A DNA stretch of 34,473 bases, taken from Oopsacas minuta (Eukaryota; Porifera; Hexactinellida; Lyssacinosida; Leucopsacidae). The position numbers and the translations under genes are program-made. Location: the NCBI GenBank assembly GCA_024704765.1, contig JAKMXF010000074.1, positions 1 to 34,473 on the forward strand, given 5' to 3'. Shown in pieces: positions 1-13,400 of this stretch. The notes under the pieces were generated by a model. It did no database searches and had not been told where the DNA came from. It saw only the letters and a program-made list of their open reading frames with translations. How positions within the stretch are numbered: position 1 is the first letter of the stretch; each line of letters starts with the position of its first letter.

Positions 1-1395
1 TACTAAAACTTGGTGGATATTCCTTGGCGTATCGCCGAGTAATGAGCGGATTTTGATGTATGCTCTTTGTTCAAGTAGAAATTCATTAGATTTTGAAACC
101 ATAAATTCCTCTGTGGTTGCTATAACCTATCTTCAAAAGGGTGTATCTCAAAAAATATCAAATCAATTTCCACAAAGTATAGTGTCCTAAATAGACGAAA
201 ATCTAAGCTATAAATTAGATGCAAATAGTAAATACATGTGGTTAAACAATGATAGCAATAGCTAGGGTTACGAACTACTTGAAATCCCTTTGTACGTATA
301 GTATATGATTTTGTAGGTAGAGTAAAAGTATTTATGAACAAAGGTAATAAGGGAGAATTTCCGCCTGTTGTCAAGATTCAAGAATGCTTTGATGTTCGTT
401 GATCTAATAATCAAATCTTGCAGACTTATCTATATATCCAACGCTAGGGGACGTAAGACCCCACTTTGCAATGATTCCGCTGTGGCATAAAATCCCAACC
501 ATTTACTCTTCTCCAAATGGTGTTCATCAATCTTATAGATTGTAACCGTAGTGTTAGATACAGTTATGTAATGGTAATGCCAGAAATTATGACTATCTGA
601 GAATCAAAATTTATACAATACCAGAATACGTAGTGTGAAATATCCTAATACAATTTTTGAAATCAAGAGTAGTCTTCCAACTGTTCCAGAGACTATAAGG
701 ATAGTCCTCAAAATATCACAGATCTAGAGTGAATAACGAAATATAGAATATTGTAGATTGGATGAATATGTACTCGACACGATACAGCAGCGTTTCCCAA
801 TTTTAGAACAGAGAACAACAGGATCACAGATAAAACAAAACAGATAGGTCCTATCATAGGCGTAGAATTAGCCAAAGTGGGGAGCCGATACCCGTCACTT
901 GTATCCAGTTTCCTTATAAAGAATGGATTGTATTATCATACTTTCCTTCTTTCATATAAATATTTACTTAGTTTCTTGAAATTATCATACACGTTTACCT
1001 ATAAGCAACTATAATACAAACTTAGGCTGCATTTCCATATATTCTCAATTTCAGCCTCAAAGTTACTTAACAGTTCCATATTTTGTTATATTAAAAATAT
1101 CTGTTCGTACCACAGTACTGAATATAAACTGGAATTTCCCTATGAATATCCATTATTATCATTTACCAATTAGCTGAAGCCCGAACCACCGCCCTACTTA
1201 ATCGTCTGCAAGAATGCAATTATTCTACGCATATTTGTTCAATTTCTAACTGATTCTAGGTATACTCGTACTGTAGAGTACACTGTCTATATACCGTCGC
1301 TAATTAGAACAACATGTTCCAATAGTTAAATATTTCGTTCGGATTAGTGAAATGCATTGAAACATTACTATAGGAGCTAGAAGCACATATTTGAA
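1..1395. other. Spacer, no gene recognised
   Basis: AT-rich sequence with only short open frames on both strands and no recognisable protein motif. I see no TIRs, tandem repeat or RNA gene here. Confidence 0.5.
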
Positions 1396-1415
1396 AATTG
1401 AAAGTTGTACAAACG

Positions 1416-1931
1416 ATGAAAAAAATTAAGAGTGTCAAGGGAGGTGTTAGTGTCCCCCTTGGCCTAACAGCTGACACAAACGGAGAAGTGTTAGTTGCAG
1501 ATAATAAAGATAATATAATTGTGGTATTCAGCTCTGATTTAGAATATATTAAAGAAATAGGAAATAGCAAACTCAGACACCCGCGTGACGTCAAAATAAA
1601 TAATAATAAGATATTTGTAGCAGACAAGAATGAGATAAATAATATCCACATATTCTCTAAATCAGGTGATTTGTTGAAAAGTTTCATAAAATTAGAACAT
1701 GGAGTAGGATCTATTTTTATGTGTTTTGATATAAATAATAATATTATAATTAGTGATTATTTTGGGAAATTAATTAATAAATTTACTAAAGATGGACAGC
1801 TGATACACAAAATTAAATGTAATAATCCTACTGGAATAGTTGTTAATGATAACTTTGATATTATTAGTGCTAGTAGTGATGATGATGTAATAAATATATA
1901 TTACCATAGTTCACTCTTTTTATATTCATAA
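1416..1931 (+). CDS. NHL-repeat protein fragment or small NHL gene
   Basis: Open frame of about 171 residues from the first in-frame ATG at 1416; a TGA lies a few codons upstream. It shows NHL/beta-propeller blades: PLGLTADTNGEVLVADNKDN near residues 15-34, then a blade around HPRDVKINNNKIFVADKNE, another around MCFDINNNIIISDYFGKL, and a last partial one (NPTGIVVNDNFDIISASSDD). NHL repeats fold as a six-bladed propeller in TRIM/brat-type proteins, where they bind RNA or protein. Only about three to four blades are present and no RING, B-box or coiled coil is seen upstream. It is therefore probably a gene fragment, a retained pseudogene or the last exon of a spliced gene. Family assignment is fairly secure; gene status is not. 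Confidence 0.55.
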   Translation: MKKIKSVKGGVSVPLGLTADTNGEVLVADNKDNIIVVFSSDLEYIKEIGNSKLRHPRDVKINNNKIFVADKNEINNIHIFSKSGDLLKSFIKLEHGVGSIFMCFDINNNIIISDYFGKLINKFTKDGQLIHKIKCNNPTGIVVNDNFDIISASSDDDVINIYYHSSLFLYS

Positions 1932-1934
1932 TTA

Positions 1935-2780
1935 CGGTGTTGCCCCGGATTTGTGGCCCCTCGGGTAAGGAGTCCACATTTAGGATATGTTCGCCTTCCT
2001 CCCATGATTCCCCTACACCCTAAACATCAGAAATCAGCTATACTATCCCACACTCGAATCTTCAGGGAGGACTCACACAATTACTTATATTTTGTATTAG
2101 CTCTATGGGACTGTAACGAATCCAATGGTGGGCCTTATGCCTCCTCCCCCGGCAGGTCGGTTAGGAAATTCCTTACCCTAGTGCTACAATAGGTGCCAGG
2201 CCATCTATTCTTGCGAATGAAAACAATTACATTTCTAAACGTTTCAAATATAAAATGGCATAATATATTTACATATTATTGAATATGCCACGATTTACTT
2301 TGTTGCCTTACCCAGTAGAGTCTTCACCCTGAATTGATATTTGTGTTCCTCAAATACATAATACATGTACAAGGATTATCAGAAAACAATCATAGGCGAC
2401 ATTCACTCAGGCCTTATCTTTCCAGTTATCTGTTGCATTCGTGTTTCCTAGTGATTTGTGGTTGAGATAGTCAATAATGCGATATAGTATGATACATCGT
2501 AGTACAAGTAGCACTACCAACTATCAAGCAATATGTCTTGACAAGCCAAGAGGAATCATTGGGGTGCCATGCACCCCCGACACCCCACAAGTCATATGAA
2601 TCGGTGAAACGAATATACAAACAGACAACATTTGATATAATAAATAGATTTGATAAAGAATTAATTTCGAATTATCTAAATTAGATAATATAATATATAT
2701 ATAATACCAATCCTATTGTGTTCACGGGATTGAAATATTCGAATTTTCGAATTAAAATCTAATAAAAAGAGCTAGCTAAA
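1935..2780. other. Spacer downstream of the NHL frame
   Basis: 1935-2210 is visibly richer in GC than its surroundings and has a 79-codon open frame without recognisable motifs. The rest is AT-rich. A perfect 19-base palindrome (ATTATCTAA, central A, TTAGATAAT) lies at 2671-2689, about 95 bases past the acetyl-CoA synthetase stop codon. No gene is supported. Confidence 0.45.
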
Positions 2781-2781
2781 T

Positions 2782-5700
2782 CTAGAACTTGATTAGTTTA
2801 ATAGAGAATAGCTGCTCCACAACACTAGTATCCGCCATAGTACTAATGTCTCCTAGCTCGTGATCATTCCTAGCAATCTTCCGAAGAACTCTACGCATTA
2901 TCTTCCCGGAGCGAGTCTTGGGGAGGCTAGGAGCCTCATGGATTACGTCAGGAGCAGCAAATTTACCGATTTTCTCACGAACTTCAGGAGATAGATTGAT
3001 AATACTTATTTCTCACAAAATTGTTCGATAATAATTTCATAATCCGTTCAGATAAAACTCCTCTCCCGTTTTAATGAAGTGATTCTTTAACCATTTTGCT
3101 TTAAAGTAATTCATTTACTCTGCTTACAATAAATAACGCTTAAAAGGAAATGAAATCGGGTCCCGAGCACTTGGTTATAACTAGAGTGTATTGTATATAA
3201 CTACGTATATAGTTTTTTTAGTTATTATTGTACATCGAATGGATAGAATGAGAGACCAAAATTGTAGATTCATTACACCACATTTGTTAATTAAATGAGA
3301 GGTTATATCCTTAAGATAATTCAATTTAATAATGTGGATTGTCGGGAATTTAATCCCAAATTTTAGGAAATAAGAAATAGCTTAGAAAATATGTATTATT
3401 TAACAATGTATACGTACCTAGTTCTATAAGTTGTTCAGCAAGCTGTAAGGTAAACTCAGCTCCCTATTTAGAGAGATAGGTTTCATTAAAATGTATAGAA
3501 TGGGACTGATAGAGTAGTTGTAGATATGCACTCATTATCGAGAGATTATGTGATGCTATATTCGTATTAAACAGGATATACTATAGTAGACATCCTCTTG
3601 GAATGATAATTAGCATCATGAATGAAATATCAAACTCGAACTCACTTGTCTCAGAGTTACAAAACAGTAAACACTCTCTCCTTTCACCTCGTGTATTCCG
3701 CTTACCTACACACAGAGGAAACTAACCGAATTACGTACACCTTATCCAAATATGTTTCCTATACAATTAGTACAGGAATAGAAAACGGATTGGAGAAATG
3801 CGTACTAACTGAGTTCTACTATTGTTTAATATTAAATCTGGACAAACAGACAAATCATTGAAAAACAGTTGTAATCGGGCTATTTTAATTACCGGATATT
3901 TTGTCCTAGAAAAAGCGATATGGTTTTATAGAAATTCATTCCTCATGTAAAGAAACGGTCCAAAACCGATTTCGACTGTATAATAACATGGCTTACTCAC
4001 TACAGCAGCTTCTACAATATCAACATGTTGAACCAGTGCAGATTCTAATTCAGCTGTTCCTAATCTGTGTCCAGCCACATTCAATATGTCATCTGTCCTA
4101 CCTGTCAACCAGTAGTACCCCTCTTTGTCTCTGTAGCAACCTAGTCTTTGTTGAATAAATAATGACAGAATTTACAAAGATTACGTAATGAGTAATACCA
4201 TCTCCAGTCAAGTAGCAGCCAGGAAACTTTTCGAAGTAAGTAGACTCAAATCTTTTATGATCTCCATACACAGTCTTCATCATGCCAGGCCATGGATTCT
4301 TGATAACCTAACAGACTCACTGAGTTAAACTATTATATAGAATACTTATTCTAGTATCACTTACCAAATATCCCCCTCCCTCTCCCTCTATCTCCTTACC
4401 TTCTTCGTTAAATATAGCTGGAACAATCCCAAAGAATGGGAATGTCTATAAAGCATGTAATTAAGAATTAAACTCTATACGATAAATATATAGTATCAAT
4501 AAACAGGAATTCTTACAGCCGATCCTGGTTTCTGAGGAGTACATCCTGGTAGAGGTGTGATCATTTGTCCTCCCTATAGTATAAGTTAACCGGTAATATT
4601 TCACAGTTACAACAATGGCTTACTAAACATACGATGTCTCCGAGAAGGCCGAAGCTATATTCTCATTTGTAACTAAGCCTCTAAATAAATGCAAAATTCT
4701 TGTAATTTCAAGATATGAAGTATCCGTTGCGACAACTTATTAAGTTCAAACGGCCATCCTTCGTTTCGTTTAGGCGCGATTTATGCGATGATGTCAGCAT
4801 TGATTTACCTAGAGTATGATCTTTATACGTAATATTATATACAAAGACTATGTTCTATCAACTTTCTTGATGGAGATGTTCGAATTCAAAATTATTAAAA
4901 TATATAAGTTTACAAACGTTTATTAACATATTTAATTATAGATTGTATCAAAATTATTGGGATACCGACATTTTGATACAGTTTAAAAAGGACAACGTCA
5001 AAGTCAAAGAGTGCTTGCAGCCCCTATACAACCGCTCAGTCTTGTTGAACTCGAGGTTCCAATGGAATACAGAAGTAGAGCTAAAGGAGAGATGTTTCTA
5101 CTCCACGATTCGGGCCAGAATCCAGATCCAGGAAGAATTCTAATTTTTTGAATCTATCAAAATATTGAGATTTAAAATGTTCACAACCAGCGTTGTAATG
5201 TGCCATCTGCTGTCGAGCTGTCACATTTAAGACAGCTCTTAGCTCCAGCTCCCAACAGGTGTAGTTAATCCACGCACTACTCGGTGGGCCGAACCCCTTA
5301 CTAGATGGCTATTTCTTAACTAGAGTAGGAAGGGTTTCATACAGGATTTGCATGCAAGGGGGGAAGTTTGGAATATGTAAATTTTTAAGGTGGCCAGCTA
5401 CTAAATCACATCTCTTCACTTTATCCATCAAGTGAAATTTATTATTGCGTTTTATTGTAAAGAAGGTTACTTCTGTGATACTTGATTGATCATGAAATTA
5501 CCTGCTGGATGTGTAGCTATACAGTGGGTAAGCGTGTATCACTATGGCACAGAGAAGCCTGCTGAAACGTTAAGTGGTGAAGAATGTAACGTTTGGAACA
5601 GTAAACCAAGACGTATTGTTGTTTAGATGAATTTGATAGTAATCAGTGTATTTGGTAGGTTTGCTGTTTCTTTATTTATTTTAAATAAATTTATTAAAAC

Positions 5701-8700
5701 ATATTTGTTTAAATGGTTTTTCGAGGGGGGGGCCACTTGAAAGCTCAGGGGGGCACTTGCCACCCCTACAACCCCTGCATGAAACCCTACTAGGGTATTC
5801 GTTCTTCTTCCAAACAAGATGCGGATCACACATACAAAAGAATATGGGAACAAGTGATTGCTCTGTCCTCATGCAGATTCTTTGAAAATGCTTCAATGAA
5901 TAGTTTTCAGTAATACTGACAACGCTTTGAAGCGAATGTTTGAATTCGTTCATATAATTCACAATCATAATGAATACAAGGTCGATAATCGGAGGGAGAC
6001 ACTGTGTATAAGACTGATATGAGATTTCTGTACAATATTAGTACGACTTTTGCTTACAGTGACATTTTTGACAATTGAATACAGTAACTGCTTATATATC
6101 AACCTTGTTTATATTTTCAATATTTAATTAACTGATCAAGGATTTTAGTAGAAAATTAATCAATGTACCTGTAACTTAGAATTAAACATATTAAAATTGA
6201 CACAGATATCTCTCTCATTAATACCATTGTGTAACACAAATATTTGTTTATGGATATGACATAATCTCCATTTATATTCGAGTTTTGAGGTAAATCAAAT
6301 AATTTGGAGATGACATCTTTCCTAAACTTCTGAGATAGATATTATTAAATTATAGCAACCTATGACTTAGACATATTTGAACTAGTCAAATAACTAAATA
6401 GCAATGCAGTGGTTGGCAAACTTTTTCTCTAATTCCCCCTGTTTTCCAACACTCCCCTTATCAAATCTGTGCATTAAAACGTTAAGATGATACATGTTCA
6501 GAATCAGATTTCTTCATTAGGGTAATGAATTTGCTTGTACTTGTGAGAACCTTGTTTGACCAGTTCTGTGGGAACCAGTTTCACCAATACTAATAATGTC
6601 TGTATTAGAGATGTGACCGACCTATGATAGTATATAGATTGGGTGGATATGCTCTAGGAATAAACCCTAAGTACCTTATTCTCTAAAATTCCAAAACTAT
6701 TAGATATGATGTCATATCATAGAATTATCATATTTTTAGAAGTTAAGATAGAAATACCCCTAACAAAAAGATATGATTAATTTGAAATACAATTGTGGAA
6801 GTTAACATCATATACAAAGTATGCTCAAGCAGCAAGCACTGCACGTTTGTATTACTGATACCAATGCTGCTCAAGAAAACATATATAGAGCAATCATTGG
6901 TGAATTGTTCAAGGAAAGAACAATGCTGATAGAGCTACTCTTTACAATAATCTTCATTTGTTTTGTGGGAGGGGTGTTCTACATAATTCAAATACAAAAC
7001 GATTTGATAAAACACCCCCGTCATTCTGAGACACAAAATGAGAACTCATTTCTTAAAGAGTTTTTTATTCAACAAATGAAGCGCACTAATACACCTACAA
7101 GAGAGGAACCTGTAAACAAATATTCTACTAATGAAAATGCTACGGATATGTCCGGACAAGCCCAAAATCAACAATTTTCTCCTCCATGCGGGTCAAGTTT
7201 GAATACATGTCCAATTCCCCCTAAACAACCTGAAGACCCTTTTGCAAGCTTACCTTATTCACCCTCATTTGTAAACCCAAGCCCCTTTGATCACAAATAT
7301 CCACAAAAGCATGAGCTAAGTCGTCCAGAAACGAAAATAAAATGGAATCCATATTCTTCAACTGCTGATGAACAAGATTCGAATAAAGGGTCAAAGTTTT
7401 CACAATTTTCAAGTATCTTCGGTAAAGTGTTGACTTCTATCAATAAAGTTACATCGAGCGATAAAAAAGATCAACAACAAGAAAGCTTCGAAGAGAAGTA
7501 TGTATCAGGTCTCCTGAAACGTTCAACATACCTTGAAAATGTAAATACACTGAAGGTATACAAACTGAATCTGAAAAAAATATGTTGCGATACAAGTACC
7601 CAGCTTAGAAAGTTTGAATTCGGCAGTTCCAATTTGAAGAAGTTGAATGATAAGGTTATAATGATAGTAGGTGCTACAGGTTCTGGGAAAACAACACTCA
7701 TAAACACCATGATTAACTATGTGTTGGGTGTTCAGTATGAAGATAAATTCAGGTTCAGATTAGTGACCGATGATACACAAGACGAGATAAGTCAAGCACA
7801 TAGCCAAACTACTTGGATCACTGCATACACTATTCACCATCAAAAAGGATTCAAAGTTGATTACACTTTGACTATAATCGATACACCGGGTTTCGGAGAC
7901 ACTGGAGGAATCAGGAGGGATGCAGAGATTACGAAACAGATTCACAATTTCTTCACTACCCATGGGAAGAAAGGGATAGACCATATTGATGTTGTTGGGT
8001 TTGTTGTTCAATCGGCTCTTCCTCGCCTTACCTTTACTCAAAAGTATATATTTGATCAAATTCTGTCACTCTTTGGGAAAGATATCGGGGAGAACATTTA
8101 TCTAATGCTCACATTCGCAGATGGTAAAGATCCACAGGTCCTGAATGGTATAAAAGAAGCTCATATGCCATTTAAGGAATACTTCAAGTTCAATAACTCC
8201 GTCATTTTCGATGATGTATCAGAAGATGAATTCGCTTCAATGTTCTGGCAGATGGGCATGAAAAGTTTCGAAAACTTTTTTTGTCATTTCTCAAGAATCA
8301 AATCTAAATCACTGACACAAACTAGGGCAGTTCTTGAAGAGAGGGAACGAATTGAAACCAAGGTTGAAGGCTTACAATTTGAAGTCAAACGTGGTCTAAA
8401 CAAGTTAGAGCAACTCAAGCATGAGGTGGAGGTTGTATTACAACATGAAGCAGATCTTGATCGTAACAAGGATTTCACATACACTGTGAATGAAGATATA
8501 ATCGTTAAACAGACGTTGAAACCGAATACCTATGTGACGAATTGTATCATATGTAATTTCACCTGCCATAATCCTTGTGGAATCCCTAATGATGGAGAGA
8601 AGTATAATTGTAGTGCGATGGATGGGGGCGGGAAAAGTAACGCTAAATGCAGAGTATGTACTAAAGGATGTTCCTGGGAACAGCATAAAAACATGCAGTA

Positions 8701-10385
8701 CTATTTCACTACTAATAGAAACACTGTGACCAAAACTTCAGATGACCTGAAAAAGAGGTATCAAGATGCAACTGGTAAAGTCAAATCAGCCAATCAGATA
8801 ATTTTGGAAATGGTGAACGAATTTGAAGCTGTCCAAGTAGTGATACTAGGTATAACAGAAGTATTACGTAAAAGCATTAACAAACTGAACGAGATAGCCT
8901 TGAAGCCTAATCCCTTATCTGCTGCTGAATACATTAGTATCTTGATTGAGTCAGAGAAATCTTCTGCTGAACCAGGATGGCAAGATCGCGTAGAACATCT
9001 AAATGGAGTAAAGGTGAAGATAGAGAGTTTGGCTGCAATTGAAAAGCAAGGATTTGACCCATTTGAAGAATATAAACGTAAAATTCAAGAGGAAAGGAAT
9101 AACACAGAAGGAGTGTGGTGTGCAGTTGCTGGGTATCTCCAAAAGATACAATATTGGAAAGTGTAGATATATATTTAGCGTTTAGCTTTGTTTGTGTGTT
9201 CTTATATTCCCAACCATATGTTTTAGTGCATATGTGCTTGATTGAGTAATTTAGTAACTAATGATAGCTGCTTGCTAATTTTTGTGAATTTTTAGCACGG
9301 CCCCGAAGGCGGGGAGATGCTGATTTATCCGAGGATTTCACCTAGGACATAGGACATACTACCTATGGAAGATAGGGGCCGTTAAACGTTACATAAGGCA
9401 GAACTGCTGTAGGAGAACGGTTCTACAATATAAAATTTGAAAATCAAAGAATTAACATTTTGATCACGGATTATGTAAACTCTGATGCCATGATTAAAAT
9501 TGAGCCAAAATGAAATGAAAGATGGCCGTTTGACATATTTAGTGATCATAATGTGCGGATTCCTAACGCTATGATATTTTGGCGAATGTTACCTTAACTG
9601 GGCATGTTTCATATTGCCTGGACAATTTGCAAATAGTCCAGCGTAAGGTTTGGAAAACCTACAAGTCCCAATCACTTTGTATATTGCATCAAAACTAGTA
9701 ATCCGCGATAAATACGGAAACTAGAAAAGTTATATTTCCATATACTCCCTTAAGCCCTCACTGTTTCGGTCTGCCACCATGTATCCACAATAGAGCACCT
9801 CCTGTCTCCCACTATATTGTAGTACCAGATCCAAGTTTGAGGGTTGATGGGTTCACCCGCAGTTCCCAATATTTTCAGGCTTTCTCTTGAGTAGCTGGTA
9901 TATAGCATAAGTGTAAAGATATTGATGAACATATTTCATAATGATGTACAGCAGTGGAACCGCATATTAGTAAAAAGTAGAATTATCCCTGCTAATACGC
10001 GAATTTTGCTATTATGCACAATTACCATTAATACTATACAAAACTGCACTCCATGTCCATGAAAAAAGTAGCTAATAGGCGGTTTCCATTTTACCATAAC
10101 AGTCACATACTCACCTTTTAACAAGCTCGTCTCCAAACTTCATCAACATACGTATTACAGTAGGAGCTGTGTAGAATTTGCTAACTTTATAAGTATCAAT
10201 CATTTGCCAGAATCTACCAGCATCTGGGTATGTAGGAATACCTTCAAACTAATTAAATAAGATAAATATGATAATTGTATGAGAGAGTATATGTATTTTC
10301 CTATATCGTAGTTAACAGAAGGATATGTTATTCCCTATATTATATACGCAGATCATCTTCCGCTATTATTTTAATACAAAGTGGA

Positions 10386-10421
<36 letters not shown>

Positions 10422-13400
10422 AATTGAGTTTTTAAAATATAACTTACAATAACACTGGTAGCCCCAGAAGCAAGAGGACCGTATGTGACGGAAGAGTGAC
10501 CTGTTACCCACCCTATATCCGCTGTGCAGAAGAATACCTCTGGAGCATGATAGTCAAATACATATCTGTACAGATTTTGTCATGTATGATAAATGTTACT
10601 TATATAATATGTGTCATGAACCGTATTAAAGATGCACGGATTCAGGGCCTAGGTTAAGGGTATACTCAAGCAGTAGCTCTTTCGATAACCTTTTAATAAT
10701 TATTTAGGCTCTTAGCTAACCAAACGCGACTAAATCGTCTCCAAGAATTTCCACTAAACTACATTTCGAGACCCGAGGCGGATAGGACCGATTACGAAAA
10801 CAATTTCGAGTTGTATTTATAGGAAAGTTCCTCTTGAAACTTTCGAGCCAAATGATCATAAATATGTAATACAAAAATGAATAGTATAAAGAATACACCT
10901 GAATGCAGTAGATATATAAAGCATATAACCTCCGTGCGTGTGTATTACTCCTTTAGGCTTACCAGTAGATCCGCTATTGATAATAATTATAATACATTAA
11001 ATTGAGCATCATATTCTATAGTGTTAGTATATTTACCTAGTGTATAACATGTATAATTCAGTTTCAGCATCTACCCATTCTGGCTCACACGAATCAGCTG
11101 ATGTACTCATCAACTCTGTCCATTCTAACCAGCTGACTGTCTATAATTACACTTAATTTATTTGAGTAATATTTATACATAAATACCATATTTTCTGAGA
11201 TAAGTGCCCAGCGCTTATTCAAGAATTTATGTTATCTAAATATTAAAGCAAGAAATATGAATATTGATAATTCAAATTTTAAAATCTATACCATTAAAAC
11301 GCAATTAATCTGTATGTATTGATGAAACTTGAAGTCCCCAGGGCTGTTTGAGGCGCTTAGTGCCGAGTATATCCGGTCGCGTAGCGACCAAAAGTAAGAA
11401 GTTTAGCTGTTTAAGAGAGCTTATCTGAGGTGCTAAGCTGTCGTACAGCGACCTAGCAAGCGAAGCACGCTAGTAATATATTATATTCTGATTGTAGTAA
11501 AATATGTTTGCAGTCAAATTCCCATTTAGATCACCTGAGTGAACATACAACTATGCGGGTAGTAATTCATGTCCTCGTGAAGCGACGCGACAAAGCAAGC
11601 AAAGCACGCTAGTTTACGTAAAACCAAACAATAGAAATAGCCAACAAAGAGGAAAACAAGGAGATAATTACTTGGCTGACAGCTGTTTTAGGTTTGAATT
11701 CTGAGCTAGGATCTTCCTCATTAATCTTCTTTTTCATATTTCTGAATAGAATACAGCTCTTGGGGAGAAATCCTCTATGTATGATTGAAAAATAATATTG
11801 AAAATAGGAGGTTATAATGAAACTGGAATTCAGTATATCAAGCACTAGCCTGGATGAATTAAAAGAAAGCTTTCTGCAAAACTCAACAAAATGATGACAA
11901 GTTTCACTTTTCTAATCACATAATCATTATACCATTTTAGCTAGATAATGTCTCAATATATGGTAATTAATTGTTAGCATTTCAATACTTTTCAAATTAC
12001 CTAAATTAACTGAGTTCTGTAAATAATAGAATTACAGTCGCGGTCGCTTATTATGAACTAAGTCGGTGGTCACAATAAAGTGATTCCCATAGGATTTGTA
12101 TAAATCAAGTTCGCTTAATATGAGGTCTCTTTATTATAAACAAGATTTTTGGCCTAATGGGGTTCACAATAAGTGACCATGACCGTATTTGAAGTATACA
12201 AAGACTGGTCTCTACTATCATATTTTTAAGTTAGCTAATAATATCTCACTTAGTTTCGCACAACAGGAGTGCATCATCTGCTATTTCCTCTAGCTTGATG
12301 AACTTATTGCCTCGATATACTCCATCTATGTGTGTATATATATAAGACAATAAATATTCCAGGTACTTGAGCGTTAATAAGTATAAACACCTACCTGCCG
12401 TTATTATGAGGGTACATTTAGAATCTATTATACGAACAGCTAGAGAGTTAGCAGAAAATCCGGCAAACTATTTAGAAATAGAAATAAAGAAATAGATAAT
12501 ATAAAACTCGATGTTAATACGCTATAAATAAGTTCAAACTGCCATCCTTCATATTGTTTAAGCTCATCATACAAGATGCAACAATGTTGCGTCTTGTATG
12601 GTAGGCTTAGTTGCAATTTATCCAATGGCATTATAAGCATTTATACAACTGGGGCATTTCCCGAAAACATTGGAGGCTTATTTTTTATTTATGAGATTTA
12701 TAAAACTGGATTCTTATTTTTTACTATGATTCGGCAGCATGTATGGTCATATTATAAGAGGCCATGGAGTAGCGTATGCATTGGCAGGAAAGTTTAACGT
12801 TGACACTTATCATAAACAGATGAACTCACCACAATAGAGTGAATAGCCCCAACTCTAGCACAAGCTAGCATAGCTACTACAAGCTCTACTATCATTGGTA
12901 AGTATATTCCAATTCTATCTCCTTTCTTTACACCTAAAGGGATAAATTGGTATAATATTTAGTATCTGATAGAGTCTATAATGAAGTAATAGAGGTATTG
13001 TCTTATTTGAACCTACATCTGGTTTTTGGTTTGGGGGAGCGTGATCCTGAATAAATACTTAAAGGGATAATTGAGTGCTTTAATTAATTAAAAGTATTTT
13101 CGGTTTTCAGAGCAAAAAATAATTGTTAATTAAACTAAATTTTGCTCTGTTCACTTGCGAACGAATTCAGTTCCTATTACTCTTTATCAGAAGTTCTCCA
13201 CGAATATGATTATGGCCAATTGGCTACCTTGAAACTTGTCATACAGTAGAACTCGAATTGGACGTACTCCTCGGGAAACAAAAATTACTACATGCTAACC
13301 AAAGTACGTCTCATACGAATATTCTTCCTATACAATTACTGTAGAACTCGGTTAATACTTATTCGGCCTAAGACGTACTTTCGGTTTGTACTTACTTTTC